From: Nymphaea colorata | Taxonomy: Eukaryota > Streptophyta > Magnoliopsida > Nymphaeales > Nymphaeaceae | NCBI RefSeq assembly: GCF_008831285.2 | Contig: NC_045145.1 | Span: forward strand, 11,160,802-11,224,801 | Direction of reading: 5' to 3' | Length of the DNA: 64,000 bases | Shown: in pieces, positions 25,626 to 39,900 of the stretch | How positions within the stretch are numbered: the stretch's first letter is position 1 | Layout of the letters: every line of letters begins with the position of its first letter | Position numbers and translations under genes: made by a program | Notes under the pieces: model-generated | What the model saw: only the letters and a program-made list of their open reading frames with translations | What the model was told of the DNA's origin: nothing | The model's database searches: none

Positions 25626-26065
25626 CCATTCAAGACCCTTCATTTTTCTAATTTCTAATTAGCTTTGTGCTAGTTTCAAAACCTAGGTCCTAACTATGAT
25701 TTTAAATTTTAATTGTATTTCAAAGCTTAGTCTTGAGACTTCAATTTTTGAAAGTAGGGTGGACTTGAGCTGCATTCATGCATCGACATAATGATGAAAG
25801 GATTTTCAAAAATAATACAAGTATTTGATAACTCTAATAAGTTCAAAATTTTCAAACCAATGTCATATGTCTTCGGTGAGTTCTTCATTGTTTCTTCAAG
25901 TTTGTATGTGTTCTTTTATGGACCCCTTTCACCCTTGAATCAAGTCTAGCGAGTGAGCATGCATGCAGGTGAAAGACAAACAAGTGTAGTGTTGACTATG
26001 CAATATACATGGATGGAGCAGGCATCCTTGTGTTCTGTTTCTGATTTTTTTTCTCCATCATATGA
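25626..26065. other. AT-rich spacer, nothing recognised
   Basis: No frame, RNA gene or repeat is apparent between the partial repeat and the target duplication of the next hAT-like element. Confidence 0.4.
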
Positions 26066-26073
26066 ACCTTTGG

Positions 26074-27450
26074 CTGTCACATAACTATGGCTGCAGGTGC
26101 TAGTGTGGGCCAGCACAAGTATGGGTACGGACCATTTTCAAAAAACTTGGCTGTGGGTACGGTCATGCAAAAACAGACACATAATATTATATAATCACAA
26201 AATTAGAATTCAAACAAACAACATAGCATATTCATAAATCATGAGCCCACCCCTCCAATGAAAAGTTGGAACCATTCAAGTAGGAAGATCAACTATTGCT
26301 CTTGTACCATGCTCATCGACCTATGGGCAACCATTCATTGAGGTAACATTGCACAACCCCCAACAAGAACCAAGCCAGAAATTAAGTATTTCGTTCAACA
26401 CTCAATATCTCCAGTCAAAGACTTACAATCAAATGGATTCATAATGTTTCTATTAGTAACGTGTTGGGTATCTAGAAACGCAGCGGCCAACGGAACACTT
26501 CCATGACAGAAGAGGATCACTACGAAACGTAAAACTAGTGAAAAACAAGAACCATCATTAACGACATTGTCCGCTGGTTCTGCATATTTTCATCAATGTG
26601 AGAGAAAGAAAGAGGAAATTTTTAACAAGGCCAACGAAACCGCAGAATCAAGCCCTAATTCAGATAAAACCAAGACGAAAAAAAAAAGGAACCGTAACCA
26701 AGTGAAAAAAAAAAAACCGAATTGAGCCCTACTTTAAATGAATCAAAAGATTGAGTAGACAAAAAAGGCACAAATGACCCAGAAAAATTACCTCAAATAA
26801 TCAAATGATTGAGCAAAAAAACACCAAATGATACACAAAGAAAGACGATTGTGTCATTCCTCGAGAGTCTAATAGAATCATCGACGAAAGTATTGAGTGT
26901 CATTCCTCGAGAGTCTAATAGAATCATCGACGAAAGTTTTCAACTTTCGTTGAAGACCCCTTTCTCCATCAATAACTTATTTTCTCTCCAAGATTTTAAC
27001 AAGACTGGACTCTTGCAGTTCAGTGCGATATTGTAAAAAGTTATAGGTGTCACCCTTCGCCAGAGAAGTCATCGGTGATCGAAGAAGTTATTGTTCGCTG
27101 GAAAAGTCGTTCGCTGGAGAGGAGCGTGCTGCCGTCGATCGCTGTGGGTGAAACGCAGAAACTGTCAAGGGCTCTGCATTTTATCTCTAATGCTTTCTCT
27201 TTAATGTTAACAAGAAGAAAAAAAAAGTAAACCTAGCCTAGCCTATAGACGTTTTTGGACTCGGTCAACTTTGACCAAGTTCAAAAATGGACCGATAGAA
27301 CTCAGGTACGTTAATCGTACCTGATTTGGTCAACACAATACCCAGGGCGTACCCAAGTGCATACCCATACCAGTATGTACAAGTGCATACCCATACCAGT
27401 ATGTACCGGTGCGTGTACTGCCCCTTCAAAGCAATATCCGTGTTACATAG
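26074..27450. mobile_element. Second hAT-like non-autonomous element, perfect 8-bp target duplication
   Basis: Identical 8-bp copies of ACCTTTGG lie at 26066-26073 and 27451-27458. The right end, reverse-complemented, begins CTATGTAACACGG, close to the end of the element at 12289. The left end begins CTGTCACATAAC and is more diverged. GTAC-containing motifs in both orientations sit just inside both ends (26120-26165 and 27305-27415), including a 26-bp direct repeat at 27355-27406. The 1377-bp interior has no transposase frame. A 46-bp unit starting GTGTCATTCC is tandemly duplicated at 26851-26942. Confidence 0.7.
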
Positions 27451-27946
27451 ACCTTTGGTTTTCAACATCAGGAAGTTGTTAATGGACAACTTCAAACATG
27501 CTTAACTACATCCCAAGCTGGCTCATTTCAGCAAGAATAAGTTTCATGAATAGTAAAAATCACCGCCCTCCTCACACAACAGCAAATTATAATCAACAAA
27601 CTTCGTATTTCTTTGCACTACTTGTCAAGCTGAAAAGGTCTCAACGAAAAGAACTAGAAAAAATGTCATTGCTTCAAAAAGAGACGGAGAGAGGAGGAGG
27701 GTTATATAGTCAAACATGTCCAATTTAGGAAATGGATGGTATTCAACAACTAGGCAACCTTCTCATGCTCGGCCTTCAAATCTGCAACAAAGGTCCACAA
27801 TGAGTTCCACTTATACAAGAATAAGAATTTCATGAATTATAGGTGTTAACAGCAGCTATTTCCAAGTTAGCAAGCAATAGAAAACATCTTTCCAATCACA
27901 GATGGGGAGGTGCAGAATTCTAACTTTGACGAAAAACCACAGGAGC

Positions 27947-30900
27947 TCAACACTTGAATTTCAGATCCCTCTTGAGGGCTACAACTTTGCCACGATGGTT
28001 AAAGATCATAAAGTCTAGATTTCCAGGAAGAGAAGCCAACCTGCACATTGTATAGAAAACCATTAAAACTCACAAACCACGATTTTGTGCATGTGAAAGT
28101 ATTAAACCTACTCATCATATAGCCCTTGATGAAGATTTGTGATTGTATTTTGTCATTCTATACATTTATTAAACTAATGATACCTTAATGTTTTTTTTTC
28201 CTTTTTACCATTCGCTATACTTGGTTAATTGTATTTCAAAGTGGTTACACACTAGATATATTAATGACATATAAGATGTTTACAAAACAATGCTCTAGAC
28301 ATCATAATGAGACTATTGCCCTTGAAGGCATGGTAGACAATTATAACACGTTTTTTTTTTTTTTTGATAGCTAGTAGGGGTTAGATGCCTATCAGTTTGT
28401 GCCAAGAGTTTCAAGAGAACTTTTGCAGATTCAAGGAACTCATTACACTGGAAACAACACCAAAACAATTTTTTATGTATATGTTGTTTGCTCCAATTTA
28501 GCTCGAAATGTATGGACACTAGCAAAAGCAACAGCATGCCATTAGAATATCCTTAAAAAAAAACAATCAATGATGGAGGAAGGTGGAATAATAGAGAAAC
28601 TGTAAAGACTAAAGAGGAAGATCAAATAAGAACGCAAATATGACATTGACTATCCTGAATCCTGATGCCTGCAAATGTGGGAGGCTTAATAGAAGCAACA
28701 ATCCCTGCTTAACCATATTTGAGAACCTATCGTAGGCTAACCTGCAAAAGATGTTTGACCACTTGTTTTTTGAGAAAGAGACTATTTCTACAAAATGCAA
28801 CATTATGTATCTTATATCATATTTGTTAGACATAGATATATATTATAATATGCATTTTTATGTTCAAACTAGACTCATTGATGAACTGAAGTATGTGTCA
28901 AGTGCTTAGGCTCCATCTTACTCAATCTTTTGAACGAACTTAGGACAAGTCTAGAACAAGTTGAGCTCCGCGTGCTTCAAATCCTTTTGTCCTTACTAGT
29001 TCAATAGCCTATGATGCAGATATTATCACAATTAGTTTCTCTTTGATTTATATCTTGCAGATCCAGTAATTGCTTCGGTTGAACATGTCTTGTAGTTGAT
29101 TAGAACTAGAAGAATCACTGGTGACAAGTTAAACTCACAGACGGAGTCATTATCAAAGCAGGAACAATGTTAATCATGACTTGCCCAAGTTCATTTGTGG
29201 GCAATAGTTTGTAGTGAGCACCTAGATCTTTCTTTTATGATAAAGGAAATCGCTAGGATTTTTGCATGTGATGGATTTCTCACCTAAGAGGTGCACATTA
29301 CCATGCCCTGTTCCTATTGTCCCTCGATATAAAACCTTAATACTCCTTCCCTCTCCACCAATAAATCTCCCCAAAACATTTTCCCTTCAGGCAAAGGATG
29401 CATGGCATGCATATCGCATCCCACAAAGCTCCGTGAACTTGGAGGCTTTAAGCCAATCCACTTATTCGGATGTGTAGAGACCTTCTTTACATAGATCATA
29501 GATAACTGTTGGCTCTATATTCAGCTAAGAACATTGTATGTGATGACAGCTTTTAAAGTTAAAACATAATCAGCTGGACTACAGAGTCTTACTAGAATCA
29601 GTATCTTCATCAGAAAATATTTGGAATACAAATGCCTTCTAGATTGAGGTATTTGCCCAAAGAATTTCCATTTTTTATATATCTTCAGTTCATATCATTC
29701 TCTGCCTTCAAGATTATCATTTAGACAACCATAGATAGTATATCCAATAGGACGCTTTTATTATTCTGTAAGTTTTCATGACAGATATGCCTGTATTAGC
29801 AGTAAACTGATAACTGATCACAACTGTGATACAAGGGAAAATGGCAGCAATGTTATTGCTCATGAAGGAAAAAATAGTATGGCTTATGTATGGAGAGTAG
29901 AAGGGACAAAGGTCTTGAAGAAGGAAAGGTGGCACAAGAAAGAGATTACTCTGACTCGGGGAAAGAAGATATATTGAAATGTAAAAAATAGTATGGCTTA
30001 TGCATGGAGAGTAGAAGAGACAAAGGTCTTGAAGAAGGAAAGGTGGCACAAGAAAGAGATTACTCTGACTCGGGGAAAGAAGATATATTGAAATGTAACT
30101 GAAGGAAAGAAATATCAGTGCCAAAAAAGGAAAACAAGAGAATAAATTTGCTCATATCTACCCGAAACAGCAAAATAAAAATAATAAAACAGAATGTCTA
30201 ACATCAAGATATATTGAAAAGTAAATGAAGGAAAGAAAGATCAGTCCCAAAAATGAAAAACAATCAGAATCGATCTGCTCATATATGCATGTAAAAGCAA
30301 ATTAAAAATAATATAAGAGAATGTCTAACACCCCATTATGAGAAAGTTGAGCCTCACATTGAAAATTGTCAGAAATCTTAAGGGTTTGAAAAGGGGTTGG
30401 ATAAATAATTAGTTGTCTTGGTTCCTAGCCTTTTTCAGGTGGAACCGAAGCTGTTAGGGGATGAGTTAGGATCCACCAAACTTATGTGTCGTAAGATTTC
30501 TGATATGTAACGCCAAACCACTGGATGGAGTCTTTAGTAGATACAAAAGGAGGAGAAGAGGAATGGACTGCTCATACAAGAGAGAGAGAAAAGAAAGAGG
30601 GCAACAGCCTTGACGCCTGCCTCTTGTCATCATTATATATTAATCATAGTTTAGTATACAAAAACAATAGACAACAATATTAAAAATTACAAGTATGCCA
30701 CCACCCATGAGTGTGGTTAAGATGAGTCGGGTCGGGTCTGATCTGACTAGGCCCAACCCATATCTTAACAGCCCCCCTCAAGTTGTGCATGAGGTTTGAT
30801 CATGGACAACTTATTCTTCAATTCCTAGAAATGATGCCCGGTGAGGCCCTTGGTAAATAGATCAACCACTTGTTGAGACGTGCATATATAAGTAGGAACA

Positions 30901-33900
30901 ATTTTGTTTTCCTCAACCTTCTGGCAAATGAATTGTTGATCAATCTCTATATGCTTAATACGATTATGTAGGATAGGATTGAAAGCAATCTTGATGGCAC
31001 TTTGATTATCACAAAATAGAGATGAATGGGCAATAGAAAGAGAGAGTTTACCCAAGGAGATTAAGCAACCATGAAGCTTCAGCCATGCCGGCAACCATTG
31101 CCCTATATTTTACCTCAGTGCTCGATCTGGCAACTACACGTTGTTTCCCGCTACTCCAGCAAACAAGATTGGAGTTAAGGAAGATACAATAACCTGAAAC
31201 TGATCGTTTATCATCTAGATCATCAGGCCAAATCTGCATTAGTATAGGTGAAAATGGTATGTCCATTCAAATCAGTTGTCATTCTTGTGTAGACGAGTCC
31301 AACCCCAAGAGTAGCCTTAAGATAACGCAAAATGCGTTTAGTAGCATCAATATGTCCTTCTGTGGGTGTGTGCTGACAAACTTGATTCACTGCATATACT
31401 ATGTCTGGGCGTGTAAAGGTGAGATATTGCAACATGCCAACTATGCTCCCATGAAAACTAGGATTTTGATATGCATTACTCCCATCAAAGGCATTTAATT
31501 TTGTGTTGAGAACACTACGTGTATTGATGGGCTTACAACTTGTCATACATGCTTTGTCCAATATATCAAGAGTATATTTGTGCTACGTAAAAGAAACATG
31601 CTATCCTTTCTATCAATCTCGACACCCAAAAGTTATTGTAGTTCACCGAGATCCTTCATTTTGAATTGTTGCTTTAGTACTTCCTTACCATGAGATATAT
31701 GACATGAAGAATTTCCAGTGAGAACTATGTCATCTACATATATGAGTAGCCAAGTTGTAATTTCACCTTAATGGTATATGAATAATATAATGATCAAGGG
31801 AACTTATGAGAAAACCAGCCTGCTTTACATGAATAGAAAATCTATCAAACCATGAGCGAGATGTTTGCTTAAGCCCATATAATGATATTTGTAACTTGCA
31901 CACCCATTTGGTTGGATCATTAGTAGCATAGCCTGGAGGTTGTTTCATGTATAATTCTTCTTTCAGAAAACCATGGAGAAAAGCATTTTTAACATCCAAC
32001 TGACGTAAAGTCCATCCATGTGAGACAGCAAGAGAAATGACAACCTGTATTGTTCTCATGTTGACAACTGGACTAAAAGTCTCATCATAATCTTTCTCGT
32101 ACTGTTGAGTGAAACCTTTAGCCACAAGACGAGCCTTATGTTTATCAATACTTCCATTGGATTTATATTTGAGTTTGTAAACCCATTTTGAACCCACTAC
32201 ATTCTTATTATCCAGACGAGGAACAATCTCCCAAGTTTGACATTCGTTTAGAGCAGCAATTTCTTCAATCATGGCCTCGACCCAATACTTGTTCTTGCAT
32301 GCGTGTTCATAAGATTTTGGCTCTACCCCTTTGCTCAATTTTGTCATAAAAAGTTGAAAATCTAAAGAAAAATTATCATAACTTACCTATCTATCAATAG
32401 GGTGTCGCACACGTTCTGATCTACGTGAGCAAGTGATGACAGTTTCTGGAGCGATTCTTGGAACTGATCGTCGAGTATATACTATTCCTGAAAACCGATT
32501 AGGCGAAGACGTGCTAGTCGTCTGAGGAGGTGGAGGCATGTTGTCCATCTGAACACTTGAGGCTGCCTCAGAATCATTTATAATTATGTCACTGTATGTG
32601 TGGTATGCATCATCTTCTTGGCCTAATATTTCAGCGCTCGACCATGAATCATATGTATTATTGCTTGTATTGAACATCGCATGTGGCTCCTTTAAGTCTT
32701 TCAACTTGTGCTCATCAAAAACAACATGTCATGAAATATGCACATGTCCAATTTTTGGATTGTAACAGCGATAGCCTTTATAATTCTCTGCATAACCCAC
32801 AAATCTGCACATAATACCTAGATCTTGAAACTTATTTCTCAAGAAAACATCAACATGAACATAACATATGCATCCAAAAACACATAGTTCATCATAATTT
32901 GGTTGTTCTATATGTAAAATAAAGAATGGAAATTTTCCTTTAAGTATGGATAGTGGCAGTCGATTAATAACATCAACAACATATGGAAGGCTTCAGTCCA
33001 TAAATTCATAGGCACATCTGTGTTATGCATCATACTTAGAGCACTTTCAACTATGTGTCTATGTTTTCTTTCAGTAATACCATTCTGTTGTGGTGTGTGT
33101 AGACAGGAAATCTGTCTAGTGATCCCATGATTTTATAAATACTCAGTAAATTCATTTGAAATGAACTCACCACCACCATCACATTGGAAATGCACAATAT
33201 TACTAGAGTACTTGTTTTGGACCAAGACATGAAATTAAGTGAACAAGCGGAAAACCTCTGATTTGCTTTTCATGAAGTGAATCTATGTGTAACGTGAATA
33301 AGAATCAATGAAAACAACATAATATTTGCTCCCAAAAGCAGAAGAAATAAGAGCAGGCCCCCAAACATCAGAATATGTGGTATCAAATAACTTTGAAGGC
33401 CGCTTATTTATTGATTGGAAAGAAAGAGCATGACTCTTACAAATATGACAGCTTGAGCACATGCTAGACTCAATGATTGGACTTATGTAATAGTCTGTCT
33501 ACAACAAGACTTTGAATGAAAGACCGACTACAATGGGCTAAATGACCATGCCAAATGAATGGCTTATCATACTCTGTAATATTGACGTCACTATGACTGG
33601 AAAAAGATGGATCTGAAACATATGATTCGAACAACTTTGGAGCTTTTTCAATGACGTACATGTCTCCTTTGTGAACACCCTCAGCGAACGTCATCTTGGT
33701 TCGAGCATTCTTGACATAAACAGAAGAAGGAGTAAACTCAACAGAAGAATGAGTATAATCAATAAGCTTTGACACGGAAATGATATTTTTCTTGAACCAT
33801 CTGGAACAAGAAGAACATTCTTTAAAGGTATGGAGGAATGGGCCATGGATATGTGTGCATTTCTAATATGAGATATTTTGTGATGGGAACCATCTCCTGT

Positions 33901-36900
33901 GACAATTGAGCCTTTAGCTAAATAAGGGAGAGCACTAGAGAGCTTACCTGCATCATTAGTCATGTGAGCTGCGGCACCAGGATCCACATACCATTGTCTT
34001 TCCTCGTTTTGTTTAAGATTGACTTTGGACAAAACTGTCATAAACATCTGTTGCACATTAGGAGGAACGTTTGATGCTGCTTTCGTGTTCGACACAGTTG
34101 ACCCTGCTGCCTTGTTGTCATGCCTAACCTATTTTCCTTTATTTTAGGGGTTATGCCAACAATCTGATTTCACATGACCCCTCTTATTGCAATAAAAACA
34201 ATAGGTATATTCTTTGTGGTACATTTGTCTGTGCATTTGTGTATGGTGTAGGAAGAATATCTGTCCCCATCCCTGCCTGCGTGTTGCAAAATCTCTTCTT
34301 TGCAAAACATGGGTGCTAGTGACCAGCACATTAAGACTACCAGAAGAAGGTAATGCTTGTTGTTGTATACGACTTGCTTCATGCTAAAACAATTTTGCTT
34401 TCAAGTCTTCAAAATAGGGAAGAACATGTAATACCTCCAAAGCAGTGCAGGAAACATCAAAATCTGACCCCAATCCACTCAGAGCCTGTTGTCTCTTGTC
34501 CTTGTCATTGACTGGGTGCCGTATGATTGCAAGCCTGGTTGTTGACATTTTTTATTTCATGTATGTACTCCAAAACTGAGCATGTTCCTCGCTTGATATC
34601 CTGAAATTGCCTCTTAAGTTGCAAGAATCTCGCTTCTGATACTTGAAAAAACGTCGTAGCGAGTACATTCCACAACTCAAGTGCAGAAAGATCATCATCA
34701 ACGCTAGTCGGAACTTCTTCAGATAATGTGGAAGTGATATATGTAACAAGAGATTGATAATGAGCCATCCACGTTTCATATTCAGGATTGATTTCTGCAA
34801 CGGTTTCTTAAACTTTCCTTGCAGCATTTTTCACCTCTCACATGGTCCATTCTGGTGGCGCAGGTGTGGTGCCATTGAGATGTCTATACAGACGGTGACT
34901 CTTGATAAAAGGGACTATTTGACGTTTTCATGTCAAATAGTTGGTATGGTTTAACTATTGTGAGATGAGTTGAGAGAGGAAACTGGATGACAAGATGGTG
35001 GAATTGTGGTTGTGATCCATAGTTGCAACAATTAGAAAACAGAGAGAAAACAAAAATTTTGGGATTAGGGCAGATGGTAGGGACTAGCGCAAACAGAGAT
35101 AAAACAAAAAATTTGGGATCAGGGCAGACGGTAGGGATTAGGGCAAGCAGAGATTAAACAGAAATTTTGGGATTAGGGCAGACGACAGGGATTAGGGTTA
35201 GGACTTAGGTGACAGAGATTAGGGTAGAAACAGAGATTCTATGGTTAGGGCAGAAAAACAAAGATTAGGGCAGAAATTAGAGATTCTTACCGGACATTCT
35301 CAGTAGAAAAACCTGCTTTGATACCATGTAAGACTTTAGATATGTAACGCCAAACCACCGGATGGAGTCTTTAGTAGATACAAGAGGAGGAGAAGAGGAA
35401 TGGACTGCTCGTGCAAGAGAGAGAGAGAGAAGAAAGAGGGCAGCAGCCGTGACGCCTGCCTCTTGTTATCATTGTATACTAATCGCAGTTTAGTATACAA
35501 ACAAACTACATAAAACAATACTAAAATTACAAGTATGTCACCGCCCATGCGTGTGGTTAAGATGAGTCGAGTCGGGTCTGATCTGACTAGGCCCGACCCA
35601 TATCTTAACATGTGTTTGGTGTAGGAGTGACTCAAGTTGTTACCATTCGTATCGCACAAATATTCATTTTTTGGTTCTAAATCTCCAATATTTTTAACTT
35701 TAATTGGAAGTTTGAGCAAATGACATCACTCCAATGGAGTTGGACCTTTCTTTTCCTTGGTTGCATCCCTGCAACCATGACCTTCTTATCATACTTTTTC
35801 ATTTTTGACATTTTAGCAATATGTACCTAGATCATGACAATGAAAACATTAATTTTTCTTCTTGTTTTTTCAGCATTCTTTCTGAAATGTGGAGGCCTAT
35901 ATGGCTTCAAACTGTTTCTAGCTTTGAGACCACCAAGACACCATACATTTTTTTTTTACAATAAAGAAGTATATTCTCCTCCATGACAAGCTCAACAAGT
36001 GAATTGGGAGCCTCGTACATGAAGAAGCAAAGTCCTTAAAATATTGAACCTCCAATCCTGACCTCGCAATGAATACATAAAATTCATTTTCTTGTATTTG
36101 CCTATCTCCAAACATAATATCTTAAGGACTATGTCACACGGACTCTTCAAACAAGGGCCACACCCACGTCGACACGACACTGGTGATGGTGTGGATACGG
36201 GTGCGACTCCAACACGCATCTCAACCGCACCCTCTCTTTTGAATGTTGAAAATACTTTCTATTTTTTCCTTCTCTCCCTTTCTTTCTTTATGTATAATAA
36301 CAAAAGTTAAAAAAAAAAGACAAATTAAGCTAAGAAACAAGGTTAAAATTATAGATATATTAAGAATACATATGTTATATATATATATAAATATATATAT
36401 ATATTACATTATATCCTCACCGCACCCCTGCAGCCAAATTTTTCGGGATGTGCCACACCGACACCCGCACCCCGCACTCATGTGAGATAGCCTAAGAATC
36501 ATGCCATTTGGATTCAAATACAGTCAACTCATCCTATAATGGAGACAATTTCCCAGACTCCTTGATAGATTTATCACCTTCTTGTAGGTTTGAAACCTTG
36601 CATGTTCTACAGTGAGCAACATCTCAAGACTCGTGCATATGCTCAAAATTTGTAAGTTGCACATTTGTAGAAGTATCAAACACGGGTGCATCTGAAAAGG
36701 TGACGCACCATGTCAACAGGATGTCATGTTTGAGGGAGGGTATGGGTGCACGTCTGGACATGGCCGAGACACGGCGTGGTTGGTGCAGTCAACACCCAAG
36801 GTCATGTCCATCCATTTTAGGACTTGTTCAAAGTTAATCAAGTCCACTTCTGTCCAAATTTTAAGGTTCTTTTTAACCCACCCAGGTATAGACATGGTGA

Positions 36901-39900
36901 GCTTTTGCAGCCTTCAACCGAATGGTCAAAGACTGCCCTTCTCTAGCACTTTGCACGTCTCTCCAGAACCTAAATATTCTGGCAGGTATGCTTATACTTC
37001 CATTTCACCCATTTTTCCGGTCATCATGCAGATTTAATGATTTTTCCAGCCCCTTATTCAAATTGAAGATGCAGTTGAATTAAAGAGAACTTTAGGAAAA
37101 TCAAGTCAACTTTTAATTCCTTTTCCAGATCAACACTTCTGAGAGAAAGCCCTCCCTTAGTGCACAGAATACAACAAACAGAAATACAAAAAAAATAAGA
37201 CTGACCGATCCCAAGCCTCAAACTAAAAGACCAACAGGTCCCATTTAAGATGGAACCTCATCCCAATATACTAAAGAATTAACCTGAACATTTTTGTACA
37301 CAGCGTCAAAACCTCACTCACAAGACAACAGTTCCTGAGCAGAAGCTTATAATTCCCATTCTGCAGAATGTTTCTCCCCATTTCACCGCCATAATCTCTG
37401 GATGCTTTGTTTTAACTTTCTTCTCCACTTGAAAGGCCCTCCCACCACGCCTACACAGCACTTATTCAGGGCTAGTTTCCTGACCATTTCACCTATAAAG
37501 TCCTTTGCTTCCCAACTCTTATTTCGGGAAGAGCATCTAACACCTGCAAATCTAATGCTCTCGACTTTTGTCTTTACTATAAATGGAATCTTTTGCATCT
37601 CATTTTCCATCCTGCACACAGATTGAATAATGTAGTCTGCCCTACCAAATGATGGCCAAAGGTCTGGTCTTAGGCCTACTGCAGCCCAAAGATCAAGATC
37701 CTTTTCCCCTTAATCAGCCAGTTGGCATTACAGCATATATTCCATACATTCTCCTTGTTGAAAAAGATGGAGAAAAGAGAGGGAACACAAGAGCACGAGA
37801 GGGAGAGAGAGAGAGAGAGAGAGAGAATCAACTATTATTCATTCATTGCTAACCCTAATCTCTTACTTAAAAAGAGAATAGGGGTCGGCTAGAGTCTTTA
37901 CACAAGAGAGACACATAGAGATATAAATGACTAAAGAAGACTCTAACTTTTAAATAATCAGAAAACTACCACACTTAAATATAAACTTTCTAATTTCAAC
38001 ACTCCCCCTCAAGCTGGAGCATAGATATCAATCATGCTCAGCTTGTTACAACATCTAGAGAAATCACCAATGGGAAGAGCCTTAGTAAACATATCTGATG
38101 CCTGATCTTCAGAAGTTACATGAACTGTAGACACAACACCTCCTTGTATAAAATCCCGAATATAATGACAATCGACCTCTATGTGTTTTGTTCTCTCATG
38201 AAATACTGGATTATTTGCAATGTAAATGACAGCCTTGTTATCACAGTACATTTTCATAGGAAAAGGAACTTGAATACTCATATTTGTTAGCATAGACTTA
38301 ACCCAAGTCATCTCAGTAGCCGTTTGAGCCATTGCTCTATATTCAAATTCTACACTTGATCTCGAAACTACATTTTGTTTCTTGCTTCTCCATGATATTA
38401 GGTTGCCCCCAACAAAGATACAGAAGCCTATGGTGGATTTTCTGTCATCAACAGACCCTGCATAGTCAACATCACTGTAAGCAACAATTTCTAGAGATTC
38501 CCCCTGCCCGGAGATGACTTTAGATATTTCAAAACCATCAATGTTGCATCCCAATGGACTTTTCTAGGTTTTTCCATAAATTGACTTAGTTTTCCAACAA
38601 CAAAGCTAATGTTTGGTCTAGTCACAGTGACATACAGAAGCTTGCCAATAAGTGACCTGTAAGATCGTGAATCCACTAGTTCCGATTGATCATCATGAAG
38701 ATGAAGACATGGATTCATAGGAAGATTAGCCGGCTTGGCTCCTAACATCCCTGTATCCTGCGGTAGGTCAAGTACATATTTCCTCTGAGACAACACTACA
38801 CCTTCTTTGTTATGAGCAACTTCAATCCCAAGAAAATATCGCAAGTGACCAAGATCTTTCGTGACAAAGTGTTTTTGAAGGAAACTCTTTGTGACCGAAA
38901 TTTCTTTATCGCAATCACCTATCAGGATAATGTCATCAACATAAACTACCATAACCACTATACCTTTGGAGCTCTTCTTGATTAATAGAGAATGGTCGAA
39001 ATGAGATCTTTCAAATCCACACTGTGAAACGACCTTTGCCTTCTTCAGACGACACACTTTTCTACACTCCCCCTGTCGCTTGAAACCCTAGGGGCTACTG
39101 CATATATACAGTCACTTCAAGATCACCATAGAGAGGCATTCTTTACGTCCAGCTGATACATATGCCAATTAAAGTGTACCGCAATAGAGATAATGAGTCG
39201 AATAGTACCCAACCTGGCCACAGGAGAGAAAGTCTCAAAGAAGTCAACTCCATATGTCAGAGTATAACCCTTAGCCACTAATCGAGCCTTATATCTCTCT
39301 ACAGACCCATCTGAATGGTACTTGACTGTAAAGACCCATTTAGAGCCAACAATATCACAATTTGAAGGAAGATCAACCAATTCCCAGGTACCACGCTATA
39401 AGAGAGCATCCATCTCATCTTGCATGGCTTTTCGCCATTTACAGTCTAGTAGTGCTTGTTGATGACTAGTCGGTACAGTATAGACTGTCATAGCATGAAG
39501 AAACTGTTGTAAGTTGTCATCAAGGTGGTCAATGGAAACAAATTGTGAGATGGGATACACTGTCTCTTGCCTTTGCGCAGGGCTATAGGCAAGTCCTAAG
39601 AAGGATCAATGTCAGGTATACTTACTTCAATGGAGCTCACATCCTGAGAAGTTTCTGATGGTCGACCATGAGAGGGCTCCTGCCGACGCGTGTATTCCAA
39701 TGGAGGGTCCTGGAATCTATTCATATTCGGAGTAGGAAAGGGGAAAGACTGCAACGGGGCTGGAGGGATAGGTAGAGGAATAGGACATGGCATCTCAGAT
39801 GACACAGAAGTAGGACCAAAGTAGGACTGAGACTCGAAGAAAGTGACATCCGCACTGATATACTCTTTGTGAGTTACCGGATCAAAGCACTTGTACCATT

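Larger units (their letters stand above)
30490..35610 (-). mobile_element. Copia-B: Ty1/copia element in EMC5 intron 3, sense to the gene
   Basis: Direct repeats at 30490-30770 and 35327-35610 (281 and 284 bp) flank, in minus-strand order, a primer-binding site, gag, protease, integrase, RT, RNase H and polypurine tract. The 5-bp target duplication TGTGT is identical at 30485-30489 and 35611-35615. The last base of the 3' LTR (minus sense) has changed from A to G, so the plus strand shows CGTAAG instead of TGTAAG. Multiple stops and shifts inactivate it. Confidence 0.93.

Noticed and set aside
29717-30124. 135-codon minus-strand frame with repeated [15 protein letters not shown]
   Set aside because: The internal repetition is due to the 114-bp tandem duplication. 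No homology is recognised and it lies inside the EMC5 intron.
35040-35290. Interstitial telomere
   Set aside because: Plant telomere repeats are TTTAGGG. Here the GATTAGGG units are irregular and lie inside a Copia leader.
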